Positions 16,766-26,667 of a stretch of DNA of 64,000 bases are shown here, in pieces. This DNA is from Streptomyces parvulus (lineage in GTDB: Bacteria; Actinomycetota; Actinomycetes; Streptomycetales; Streptomycetaceae). The stretch covers positions 248,001-312,000 of the forward strand of contig NZ_BMRX01000009.1 in assembly GCF_014648855.1 (NCBI RefSeq), read 5' to 3'. The position numbers were made by a program, and so were the translations under genes. The stretch's first letter is position 1. Each line of letters opens with the position of its first letter. The notes under the pieces were generated by a model, which was not told the origin of the DNA, searched no databases, and saw nothing but the letters and a program-made list of their open reading frames with translations.

Positions 16766-17554
16766 ATGCCGCCCACCGACCGCCTCCGCGACCACGCCGG
16801 CCAGGGCGCGACCACCGTCGCCGCCCACCGCGCGCGGCGCCGGTTGCGCGCCGACCGGGCCCGCCAGCTCGCCGACCTGATCCGCCGCCAGCTCCTGGAC
16901 GACGCCTTCCCCGACGGCACGCTCCCCCACGAGGACGTCCTCGCCGCCGACTACGGCGCCACCCGCAACACCGTCCGCCAGGCGCTCGGCCTGCTGCGGG
17001 CCGAGGGCCTCGTGGACCGCCAGCCCGGCATCGGGACGGTCGTCGTGGCCCGCAAGTACGCCCACGGACTCGACCGTCTGATGGGCCTCGCGGAGACCCT
17101 GCACGAACAGGGCCGCGTCACCAACGAGGTCCGCACCACGGTCCCCGTCCCGGCCCCCGCCCCGGTCGCCGAACGCCTCCGGGTGCCGCCGGGCTCCGAC
17201 GTCCTGTACATCGAGCGTCTGCGCCGTCTCGGCGGCGTCCCCCTGTCCCTGGACCTCACCTACCTGCCCCTCGACATCGGCACCGCCCTGCTCGGCGCCG
17301 ACCTGGAGAACACCGACGTCTTCCGGCTCCTGGAGACCGTCACCGGCCGGCCGCTGGGCCACGCCGACATCACCCTGGAGGCGGTGACGGCGGACGCGCA
17401 CACCGCCGCCGTGCTGGAGGCGCCGCGCGGTACCGCCGTCCTCATGCTGGAACGGCTCACCCACCTCGACGACGGCCGCCCCGTGGACCTGGAGTTCGTC
17501 CGCTTCCGCGGCGACCGCATCGCGATGAGCGGCCTGCTGCACCGCTCCCGCTGA
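16766..17554 (+). CDS. GntR-family transcriptional regulator, HutC/UTRA type
   Basis: A 262-residue regulator. The N-terminal winged helix (about residues 28-95) contains QLADLIRRQLLDD, the helix-turn-helix ATRNTVRQALGLLRAEGLVD and wing RQPGIGTVVV. The rest is a UTRA-type ligand-binding domain (VLYIERLRRLGGVPLSLDLTYLP, and ending LEFVRFRGDRIAMSG). It lies 65 bp upstream of the ferredoxin-ABC transporter-flavoprotein genes in the same direction and probably senses their substrate and controls them together with itself. Confidence 0.92.
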   Translation: MPPTDRLRDHAGQGATTVAAHRARRRLRADRARQLADLIRRQLLDDAFPDGTLPHEDVLAADYGATRNTVRQALGLLRAEGLVDRQPGIGTVVVARKYAHGLDRLMGLAETLHEQGRVTNEVRTTVPVPAPAPVAERLRVPPGSDVLYIERLRRLGGVPLSLDLTYLPLDIGTALLGADLENTDVFRLLETVTGRPLGHADITLEAVTADAHTAAVLEAPRGTAVLMLERLTHLDDGRPVDLEFVRFRGDRIAMSGLLHRSR

Positions 17555-17619
17555 CACCCCCGCCCGCGCAGCACCGCATCCGAACACCCCTCCCACGCCC
17601 CCTCCCTGGAGAGACAGCC

Positions 17620-17847
17620 ATGCCCTTGGCGCCCCAGCGGGCCGACGTGCCCGTGACGATCGACGAGTCGAAGTGCATCACCGGCTGCACCCTCTGCGTG
17701 GACATGTGCCCGCTGGACTCCCTGGCCATCGACGAGCGCGACGGCAAGGCCTACATGCACGTCGACGAGTGCTGGTACTGCGGCCCGTGCGCCGCCCGCT
17801 GCCCCACCGGGGCGGTCACGGTCAACATGCCCTACCTGCTCCGGTGA
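17620..17847 (+). CDS. 2[4Fe-4S] ferredoxin, AprB-like partner
   Basis: A 75-residue electron carrier with two cluster motifs. The first is CITGCTLCVDMCP and the second CWYCGPCAARCP; both have the full CxxCxxCxxxCP spacing except that the first has an extra residue (CxxxCxxC reading CITGCTLCVDMC). RBS GGAGAG precedes the ATG. It lies 13 bp before the ABC binding protein gene and is co-directional with the FAD protein at 21031. Small ferredoxins of this type pair with AprA-like flavoproteins, suggesting that the two form an oxidoreductase. The altered first motif is worth noting. Confidence 0.88.
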   Translation: MPLAPQRADVPVTIDESKCITGCTLCVDMCPLDSLAIDERDGKAYMHVDECWYCGPCAARCPTGAVTVNMPYLLR

Positions 17848-17860
17848 GAGGCCGACTGCC

Positions 17861-19228
17861 ATGAAACCGAAACGACCCCCGCTCCCCGCCACCGCGTCCG
17901 CGGCCGCCGTCGCCCTGCTCCTCTCCCTCACCGCCTGCGGCGGCGACGCGTCGGCCGGCGGGGACGGCTCCACGGTCACCGTGACCGTCGGCTACCAGTC
18001 CCGGACGATCAACACGGTCACCGCAGGCACGCTGCTCCGCTCCCTCGGCCACTTCGAGCGGCAGCTCAACGCCCTCGGCGACGGCGTCACCTACAAGGTG
18101 GACTGGCAGGACTACGCCACCGGCGCCCCCATCACCGCCCAGATGACCGCCGGGAAGATCGACATCGGCTCGATGGGCGACTTCCCGCTCCTCATCAACG
18201 CGGCCCGCGGCAAGCAGCTCGGCAAGCCGACCCGCCTGGTCTCGGTCACCGGCTACAACCTCCGCGGCGGCCTCAACACCGTGGTGACCGCCCCCGGTTC
18301 CCCGCTCACCTCCCTCAAGGACCTCAAGGGCAGGAAGGTCTCGACGAGCGTCGGCTCGGCCGCCGACGGCACGCTCGTCCGCGCCCTGCAACGCGCCGGT
18401 CTCGACCCCGACGAGGACATCGAGAAGCTCAACCAGCAGCCCGCGGTGGGCGCCTCGGCGCTCTCCTCGGGCAGCGCCGACGCCCTGTCCCAGTTCGTCG
18501 CCTGGCCCGGTCTGCTCGCCCACCAGGGCAAGGCGAAGGCCCTGTACGACGGCGCCCGGCTCGGCCTGCCCACCTTCCACGGCGTCGCCGCCCGCGAGGA
18601 CTTCGCGAAGGAGCGGCCCGCCGTGCTGGAGGCGTTCCTCAGGGCCCAGGCGCAGGCGACCGACTACCTCGACGCGCATCCGGTGGCCGCCGCCGAGAAG
18701 GTCGCCGAGGCCACCGGCCTGCCCGCCGAGGCCGTCTACCTCTACAACGGCGCGCAGGGCATCGCCACCTTCGACCCGGCGATCAGGCCCTCGCTCGTCG
18801 CCGCCCTCGAGAAGGACGTGGCGATCCTCAAGGACGCCCGGCTCACCGGCGACGTGGACGTGGACGCCTTCGTCGACGACCGGTACGTGAAGAAGGCGCT
18901 CGGCCCCGCCGCCTACGCCCGGCACCTCGCCGCCGGTCCCCCGGAGCCGGCCGGAGAGGTCTGGCCGAAGGGCGCCGCCAAGACCCTCCCCTTCACCTCC
19001 GCGCGGTCCCTGCTGAAGTACGTGGCCGCCCACCGCGACCAGGTGCGCGCCGCCTACGTCCCGGACGCCACCACCGGCACCCTGTGGTTCGCCGACCGGT
19101 CGGTGTGGGTGGCCGACGGCGACGAACTCCTGCCCTTCGTCACGCCGGAGAACGCCCGCGACCACATCGCCGGGCACGGCGGAGCGCGCGTCGTCCCGTA
19201 CGCCGAGGCGCTGGAGCGGGCGTCGTGA
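17861..19228 (+). CDS. ABC transporter substrate-binding lipoprotein with NosL-like C-terminus
   Basis: A 455-residue lipoprotein; the lipobox is LTAC (Cys at about residue 26). Residues ~40-330 match the sulfonate/nitrate/taurine-binding (SsuA/NrtA/TauA) fold: VTVGYQSRTINT, ITAQMTAGKIDIGSMGDFP, LKDLKGRKVSTSVGSAADG, and a C-lobe DFAKERPAVLEAFLRAQ. Family members are usually 310-350 residues. The surplus C-terminus (about 360-452) has FTSARSLLKYVAAH, TGTLWFADRSVWV, LLPFVTPENARDHIAGHGGARVVPY, a layout that resembles NosL copper lipoproteins. The permease start overlaps the stop (GTGA). The ligand is not known; sulfur or nitrogen oxyanions or organosulfonates are possible. Confidence 0.85.
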   Translation: MKPKRPPLPATASAAAVALLLSLTACGGDASAGGDGSTVTVTVGYQSRTINTVTAGTLLRSLGHFERQLNALGDGVTYKVDWQDYATGAPITAQMTAGKIDIGSMGDFPLLINAARGKQLGKPTRLVSVTGYNLRGGLNTVVTAPGSPLTSLKDLKGRKVSTSVGSAADGTLVRALQRAGLDPDEDIEKLNQQPAVGASALSSGSADALSQFVAWPGLLAHQGKAKALYDGARLGLPTFHGVAAREDFAKERPAVLEAFLRAQAQATDYLDAHPVAAAEKVAEATGLPAEAVYLYNGAQGIATFDPAIRPSLVAALEKDVAILKDARLTGDVDVDAFVDDRYVKKALGPAAYARHLAAGPPEPAGEVWPKGAAKTLPFTSARSLLKYVAAHRDQVRAAYVPDATTGTLWFADRSVWVADGDELLPFVTPENARDHIAGHGGARVVPYAEALERAS

Positions 19229-20157
19229 TCCGGTACGCGCTGCGCGTCCTCTCGCTCGCCGCCGCCCTCGGCCTCTGGCAGGTGCTGACCAGCCGGGACG
19301 TCGACCTGTGGCTGCGCTTCTCGCAGTTCCCCACGGTGACCGACGTGGCCCGCGCCTTCGCCGACCGGCTCGCGGGGCCCGACTACTGGACGGACCTCAC
19401 CGACAGCCTCACCCGCATCCTCACCGGCTTCCTGCTCGCCGCCGTGCTCGGGGTGGCCACCGGTGTGCTCGTGGCCCGGTCGCGGCTCGCCGAGGACCTG
19501 CTCGGCCCGGTGCTGGAGGTGATCCGTCCCGTCCCCGCGATCGCCCTCGTCCCCGTGGCGATCCTCATGTTCCCCTCCAACGAGCAGGGCATCGTCTTCA
19601 TCACCTGCACGGCCGCCTTCTTCCCGGTGCTGGTCTCCACCCGGCACGCGGTGCGCGCGCTCACCCCGACCTGGGAGGAGGCCGTGCGCACCATGGGCGG
19701 CGGGCGGTGGCGGGTGCTCGCCTCGGTGGTCCTGCCGGGCGCGCTGCCCGGCGTGTTCGGCGGGCTGTCGGTCGGCATCGGCGTCTCGTGGATCTGCGTG
19801 ATCTCCGCCGAGATGATCTCCGGCCAGTACGGCGTCGGCTACCGCACCTGGCAGGACTACACGGTCGTCGACTACCCGGGCGTCTTCGTCGGCATGGTCA
19901 CCATCGGCGTGCTCGGCTGGCTGACCTCGACCGCCGTGGAACTCCTGGGCCGCCGCCTGACGCACTGGCTGCCCCGCACGGCGTACGTCCCCGCCGCCCG
20001 CCCCCGGTCCGCGCGGCGGCGGACCGGCGCGACTGCGCCCGCCGAGACCGCCGCCGCCCCGCCCGCGGGCCCTGGCGCCCCACCCGCGGACACCGCCGCC
20101 GCGCCCACGCACACCGACTCCGAGGAGGCACGCGATGAGCACCTCGTCCGAGACTGA
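19225..20157 (+). CDS. ABC transporter permease (SsuC/NrtB family)
   Basis: A 310-residue inner-membrane permease with about six helices, beginning LRVLSLAAALGLWQVLTS. The cytoplasmic EAA-type loop is EEAVRTMGGGRWRVLASVVLPGALP (family form EAA---G), and LSVGIGVSWICVISAEMISG matches sulfonate/nitrate permeases. The last ~45 residues are Ala/Pro-rich and polar, beyond the usual end. It starts with GTG overlapping the binding-protein stop, and its 3' end overlaps the ATPase gene by 23 bp, showing a tight operon. Confidence 0.9.
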   Translation: MIRYALRVLSLAAALGLWQVLTSRDVDLWLRFSQFPTVTDVARAFADRLAGPDYWTDLTDSLTRILTGFLLAAVLGVATGVLVARSRLAEDLLGPVLEVIRPVPAIALVPVAILMFPSNEQGIVFITCTAAFFPVLVSTRHAVRALTPTWEEAVRTMGGGRWRVLASVVLPGALPGVFGGLSVGIGVSWICVISAEMISGQYGVGYRTWQDYTVVDYPGVFVGMVTIGVLGWLTSTAVELLGRRLTHWLPRTAYVPAARPRSARRRTGATAPAETAAAPPAGPGAPPADTAAAPTHTDSEEARDEHLVRD

Positions 20158-21019
20158 GACCGGGGCCGGGACCGGGACCGGGACCGGGACGGGAACGGAT
20201 ACCGAGGCCGGAACCCCGACGGGAGCGGAGACCGGGGCGGAGACCGCGCCCGGCACCAAGAGCGCGAGCAGGACCCTGACCCCACCTCGCGGCACCCGCC
20301 TCGCCCTGCGCGACGCCACCCTCGGCCGCCCCGGCGCCATCGCGCTGACCGGTGTGGACGTGGACGTCTCCCCCGGCGAGATCCTCGCCGTCGTCGGCCC
20401 GTCGGGCTGCGGCAAGTCGACCCTGCTGCGCACCCTGGCGGGACTGCTGGCACCGCTGTCCGGAGCGGCGGAACAGGACGGGCACCCGATCACCGGCCCC
20501 GGAGCGGACCGCGCGCTGGTCTTCCAGGAGGACGCCCTCCTGCCCTGGCGCACCCTCCGCGCCAACGTCGAACTCCCCCTCGCCATCCAGGGCCGGCCCC
20601 GCGCCGAACGCCGCGAGCGGGCGACCGCCTGGCTGGACCGGGTCGGACTGACCGCGCAGGTTCGGCAGTTGCCGCACCGCGTCTCCGGCGGGCAGCGCCA
20701 GCGCGCCCAGCTGGCCCGCGCCCTGGCCGGACGCCCCCGCGCCGTCCTGATGGACGAACCCTTCGGCGCCCTCGACGCCCAGACCCGGGCCGGCATGCAG
20801 GACCTGCTGGTCGAAGCGTTGCACGGCACCGGCGCCACCGTCGTCTTCGTCACCCACGACGTGGACGAGGCCCTGTTCCTGGGCGACCGGGTGGCCCTGC
20901 TCGGCGCCGGCCGCCTCACCGCCGTACGCGAGGTCCCCCGGCCCCGGGAACGCGCCGCGCACGACGATCCGGCCCGGACGGCGCTGCGGCACGACGTACT
21001 GACATCCCTCGGCACCTGA
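20135..21019 (+). CDS. ABC transporter ATP-binding protein (SsuB/NrtD family)
   Basis: A 294-residue ATPase that energises the importer. Walker A GPSGCGKST, Q-loop VFQEDALLPW, signature VSGGQRQRAQLARAL, Walker B AVLMDEPFGALD and the H-loop THDVDEAL are all present, in the order and with the LLPW context typical of nitrate/sulfonate transporters. The first ~48 residues are an unusual Gly/Thr-Glu/Thr low-complexity tail, encoded by a hexamer repeat; the true domain begins around TRLALRDATLG. The ATG at 20135 has GAGGAGGC upstream, supporting the extended form. Confidence 0.92.
   Translation: MSTSSETETGAGTGTGTGTGTDTEAGTPTGAETGAETAPGTKSASRTLTPPRGTRLALRDATLGRPGAIALTGVDVDVSPGEILAVVGPSGCGKSTLLRTLAGLLAPLSGAAEQDGHPITGPGADRALVFQEDALLPWRTLRANVELPLAIQGRPRAERRERATAWLDRVGLTAQVRQLPHRVSGGQRQRAQLARALAGRPRAVLMDEPFGALDAQTRAGMQDLLVEALHGTGATVVFVTHDVDEALFLGDRVALLGAGRLTAVREVPRPRERAAHDDPARTALRHDVLTSLGT
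20159..20198. repeat. CCGGGA hexamer microsatellite
   Basis: Five to six tandem copies of a CCGGGA unit, slightly degenerate at the right end. It encodes the alternating Gly-Thr stretch at the N-terminus of the ATPase. A change by whole units keeps frame; slippage by other lengths would break the gene. Confidence 0.85.
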
Positions 21020-21030
21020 AAGGCCCTCTG

Positions 21031-23757
21031 GTGGAGATCCCCCCGCTCGACGACGCCGAAGAACTCTCCTGCGACGTCCTCGTCATCGGCGGCGGCACCG
21101 CCGGCACGATGGCGGCCCTGACCGCGGCCGAGCACGGCGCGAACGTACTGCTGCTGGAGAAGGCCCACGTCCGGCACTCCGGCGCCCTCGCCATGGGCAT
21201 GGACGGCGTCAACAACGCGGTCGTCCCCGGCCGCGCCGAACCCGACGACTACGTCGCCGAGATCACCCGCGCCAACGACGGCATCGTCGACCAGTCCACC
21301 GTCCGCCAGACCGCCACCCGCGGCTTCGCCATGGTCCAGCGGCTGGAGTCGTACGGCGTGAAGTTCGAGAAGGACGAGCACGGCGACTACGCGGTCCGGC
21401 AGGTGCACCGCTCCGGCTCCTACGTGCTGCCGATGCCGGAGGGCAAGGACGTCAAGAAGGTCCTGTACCGGCAGTTGCGGCGGCGCGAGATGCGGGAGCG
21501 GATCCGCATCGAGAACCGCGTGATGCCGGTCCGGGTGCTGACCGCCGACGGGCGGGCGGTGGGCGCGGCCGGCTTCAACACCCGCACGGGCGCCTTCGTG
21601 ACCGTCCGGGCCGGCGCGGTGATCCTCGCGACCGGCGCCGCCGGCCGGCTGGGCCTGCCCGCCTCCGGCTACCTCTACGGCACCTACGAGAACCCCACCA
21701 ACGCCGGTGACGGCTACGCCATGGCCTACCACGCGGGCGCGGAGCTGACCGGCATCGAGTGCTTCCAGATCAACCCGCTGATCAAGGACTACAACGGACC
21801 CGCCTGCGCCTACGTCGCCAACCCCTTCGGCGGCTACCAGGTCAACCGGCACGGCGAGCGCTTCGTCGACTCCGACTACTGGTCGGGCCAGATGATGGCC
21901 GAGTTCGCCGCGGAGGTGGCCGGCGACAACGGACCGGTCTACCTGAAGCTCAGCCACCTGCCCGAGGAGTCCGTCTCCGCCCTGGAGTCGATCCTGCACT
22001 CGACGGAGCGCCCGACCCGCGGCACCTTCCACGCGGGCCGCGGCCACGACTACCGCACCCACGACGTCGAGATGCACATCTCCGAGATCGGCCTGTGCGG
22101 CGGCCACTCCGCCTCCGGTGTCCGGGTGGACGACCACGCCCGCACCACGGTCCCCCGCCTCTACGCCGCCGGCGACCTGGCCTGCGTGCCGCACAACTAC
22201 ATGATCGGCGCGTTCGTCTTCGGCGACCTGGCGGGCGCGGACGCCTCCCGGTACACCGCGTACGCGGGCGAACTGCCCTCCGAGCAGCTGCGCGAGGCGC
22301 ACGAGCTGGTCTACGGCCCGCTGCGCAACCCCGACGGCCCGCCGCAGCCCCAGGTCGAGTACAAGCTGCGCCGCTTCGTCAACGACTACGTGGCCCCGCC
22401 GAAGTCCGGCGCCCGGCTGTCGCTGGCCCTGGAGTCCTTCGAGCGGATGCGGGCGGACATCGCGTCGATGGGCGCGCGCACCCCGCACGAGCTGATGCGC
22501 TGCGCCGAGGTCTCCTTCATCCGCGACTGCGCGGAGATGGCCGCGCGGGCCTCGCTGGCCCGCACCGAGTCCCGCTGGGGGCTCTACCACCAGCGGGTCG
22601 ACCTCCCCGAGCGCGACGACACCGCCTGGTTCCACCATCTCGACCTGCACAAGTCCCCCTCCGGTGCGATGGAGTTCACGGCCCGTCCCGTGGCTCCCTA
22701 TCTGGTGCCGGTCGACGAGTTCCGCCCGGCCGGCGGTGCCTCCAGGCACCTCGGCGAGGTGCACCCGGAGCAGGTGGCGACGGCGGGCCCGCGCGACGCG
22801 GCGCCCCGCGCTGCGACCGCGGCGCCCCCGGCCACCGGGGACGGAGGCCCCACCCCGGCCCGGCCCACCGCGACGGCCTCGCCCCGCCTCCTCGAACTCC
22901 TCGCCCTGGCCGACGAGCAACCCGGGCTCACCGGCCTGAGGCCCTACCTGACCGACCCCGACCCCGCGGTCCGGCGCACGGCCGTCGCCGTGCTCACGGA
23001 GAGCGTCCCCGCCGGGAGCGGCCCGGTGCTGGCCGCCGCCCTGTCCGACGCGGACGGCGAGGTGCGCGCCGCCGCGGCCGCCTCGCTGCGCGAACTGGCC
23101 GACACCCTGTCGCCCGAACCGGCCCTGGCGAAACCCTTGGCGGAGGCGCTGGCCCAGGACGACCCGGTGGTCCGCGCCACCGCCCTGGACCTGCTGCGCA
23201 TCCTGCGGCTGGGCGAGACCGGCACCTTCGGCGCGCACCTCGGCGACCCGGACCCCGCGGTGCGCATCGAGGCGGTGCGGGGGCTGGTCTCGCTGGACGA
23301 CGCGCGGGCGCTCTCCCCGGCCGCCGACGACCCGTCCCGCGAGGTCCGGGTCACCGTCGCCAAGGCGCTGGGGACGCTGCGGGCGCCCACCGGCACCGGG
23401 AGCGCGCTCGACCGGCTCACCGCGGATCCCGACGCCCTGGTCCGCGGCGCGGCCTTCGCCGCCCTGGCCAGGACCGGGTGCCCGGCCCCGCTGGCGGCAC
23501 GGGCGGTCGCCGCCCTGGCCGACCCCGCCTGGCAGGTCAGGGCGGGGGCGGCCGGAGCGCTGTCCGCGGCGGACCCCGGCAGCGCGGTCCCCGTCCTCGC
23601 CGAGGCCCTCGCCGATCCGAACGCCGACGTGCGCAAGGCGGCCGTCCTGGCCCTGACCCGGCACGCGGACGCAACGCCGGACGCCCGGTCGGCACTCGCC
23701 GCGGCGACGGACGACAGCGACGCCGACGTCAGGGCGTACGCGGCTCGCGCCCTGTGA
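21031..23757 (+). CDS. FAD-dependent oxidoreductase (AprA/FrdA-like) fused to HEAT-like repeats
   Basis: A 908-residue protein. Residues ~15-590 are a fumarate reductase/succinate dehydrogenase/AprA-type flavoprotein: dinucleotide fold VLVIGGGTAGTMAAL, LLLEKAHVRHSGALAMGMDG, an internal AVILATGAAG, NAGDGYAMAYHAGAEL, and the closing FAD motif RLYAAGDLACVPHNYMIGAF, which is nearer to AprA than to SdhA. A ~40-residue Ala/Pro linker follows, then from about 619 to the end at least seven HEAT-like helical pairs such as LTDPDPAVRRTAVAVL, LSDADGEVRAAAAASL and LADPNADVRKAAVLAL. Start GTG 21031, 11 bp after the ATPase. With the ferredoxin it may oxidise or reduce the substrate brought in by the ABC system. 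The reaction is unknown. Confidence 0.88.
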   Translation: MEIPPLDDAEELSCDVLVIGGGTAGTMAALTAAEHGANVLLLEKAHVRHSGALAMGMDGVNNAVVPGRAEPDDYVAEITRANDGIVDQSTVRQTATRGFAMVQRLESYGVKFEKDEHGDYAVRQVHRSGSYVLPMPEGKDVKKVLYRQLRRREMRERIRIENRVMPVRVLTADGRAVGAAGFNTRTGAFVTVRAGAVILATGAAGRLGLPASGYLYGTYENPTNAGDGYAMAYHAGAELTGIECFQINPLIKDYNGPACAYVANPFGGYQVNRHGERFVDSDYWSGQMMAEFAAEVAGDNGPVYLKLSHLPEESVSALESILHSTERPTRGTFHAGRGHDYRTHDVEMHISEIGLCGGHSASGVRVDDHARTTVPRLYAAGDLACVPHNYMIGAFVFGDLAGADASRYTAYAGELPSEQLREAHELVYGPLRNPDGPPQPQVEYKLRRFVNDYVAPPKSGARLSLALESFERMRADIASMGARTPHELMRCAEVSFIRDCAEMAARASLARTESRWGLYHQRVDLPERDDTAWFHHLDLHKSPSGAMEFTARPVAPYLVPVDEFRPAGGASRHLGEVHPEQVATAGPRDAAPRAATAAPPATGDGGPTPARPTATASPRLLELLALADEQPGLTGLRPYLTDPDPAVRRTAVAVLTESVPAGSGPVLAAALSDADGEVRAAAAASLRELADTLSPEPALAKPLAEALAQDDPVVRATALDLLRILRLGETGTFGAHLGDPDPAVRIEAVRGLVSLDDARALSPAADDPSREVRVTVAKALGTLRAPTGTGSALDRLTADPDALVRGAAFAALARTGCPAPLAARAVAALADPAWQVRAGAAGALSAADPGSAVPVLAEALADPNADVRKAAVLALTRHADATPDARSALAAATDDSDADVRAYAARAL

Positions 23758-23799
23758 GGCGCCGGGCCGGCCGGTGGCCGGGAGGCCGGGCCGCGTCCC

Positions 23800-25848
<2,049 letters not shown>

Positions 25849-25991
25849 CCGGCCCGTCCTGTCCCGACCACTGCCTCAACGATAGGGGGCGGCGCCGACA
25901 GTCTGGGAGTTATCCACAGGCTTCGGCGGTCGCCGTCCGTTACCTTTCGCTAGCCTGAAGTGACAACAATCGCTCCTGTCGACGGGCATTC

Positions 25992-26591
25992 ATGAAAGTG
26001 GCATCCGAGGCCTCGCTGCCTGACTGGCCGGACCCTCCCGCCGGGGGCTGGACCGCTGACGATCTGGACCGTCTGCCCAACCTGCCCCCGCATACGCAGC
26101 TGATCGATGCCGGACTCGTCTTCCCCTGCCCGCAATCGATCTTTCATGAGCGGGCAACATCCTTCTTCGGTCGACAGCTCGCCGTAGCTGCGCCGCAGGG
26201 ACTCGATGTCCTGTGCAGATTCAGCATCGACGTGGACCGGCAGAACAGGTTGGAGCCGGATGCGCTGCTGCTGCACGAAGAAGCGCTGACAGGTCCCGAC
26301 CAGACCCGCGTCCCGGCGACGGCCGTAGTGCTGGCCGTGGAGGTCGTCTCGCCGGACTCCGTCACCCGCGACCGCGAGACCAAGCCCCTCAAGTACGCCC
26401 GCGCCGGTATCCGCCACTACTGGCGCGTCGAGAACGAGAAGAGCCTCGCCGTCGTCCACGCCTTCGAGCTGGAGCCCACCACCGGCGCCTACACCAGCGT
26501 CGGCATCTTCCGTGAGCGCATGAAGCTGAGCGCCCCGTTCCCGATGGATCTGGACCTCACCGCCATCAAGGCACGCCGCGGCGGCGAGTAG
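25992..26591 (+). CDS. Uma2-family (DUF820) putative endonuclease
   Basis: A 199-residue protein of the Uma2 family, a PD-(D/E)XK-like fold common in streptomycetes and cyanobacteria. Typical segments are LPPHTQLIDAGLVF, the Asp in RLEPDALLLHEE, VLAVEVVSPDSVTRDRETKPLKYARAGIRHYWRV in which EVVSP supplies the catalytic Glu and the following Lys of TKPLKYA completes the site, and the ending FPMDLDL. No partner gene is adjacent, and biological role is unknown. Divergent from recQ; GGGCATTC precedes the ATG, with only a weak RBS. Confidence 0.85.
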   Translation: MKVASEASLPDWPDPPAGGWTADDLDRLPNLPPHTQLIDAGLVFPCPQSIFHERATSFFGRQLAVAAPQGLDVLCRFSIDVDRQNRLEPDALLLHEEALTGPDQTRVPATAVVLAVEVVSPDSVTRDRETKPLKYARAGIRHYWRVENEKSLAVVHAFELEPTTGAYTSVGIFRERMKLSAPFPMDLDLTAIKARRGGE

Positions 26592-26606
26592 CCCCCCGCA
26601 CACACG

Positions 26607-26645
26607 ACGGCGGCCCGGCACCTCCGAGGGGTGCCGGGCCGCCGT
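26607..26645. terminator. Strong hairpin between uma2-like gene and nuoN
   Basis: A perfect 16-bp inverted repeat (left arm 26607-26622, right arm 26630-26645) with a 7-nt loop lies between two converging genes. The stem is GC-rich (CGGCGGCCCGGCACC core). It has no clear U-tract on either side, as is common in Streptomyces, and could stop transcription from both directions. Confidence 0.8.
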
Positions 26646-26667
26646 CTCAAGCACAGCAGGCGCCGCG

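Noticed and set aside
19054..23664. Very long open frame on the minus strand (1536 codons) opposite the ABC/flavoprotein operon
   Set aside because: Its translation is Gly/Arg/Val-rich without any domain, whereas the plus strand encodes complete ABC and FAD motifs in several genes. It is a GC-bias shadow.
25910..25918. TTATCCACA, a DnaA box, between recQ and the Uma2-like gene
   Set aside because: It is a single box with no dnaA/dnaN genes and no other boxes near; not an origin, though a local DnaA effect cannot be excluded.
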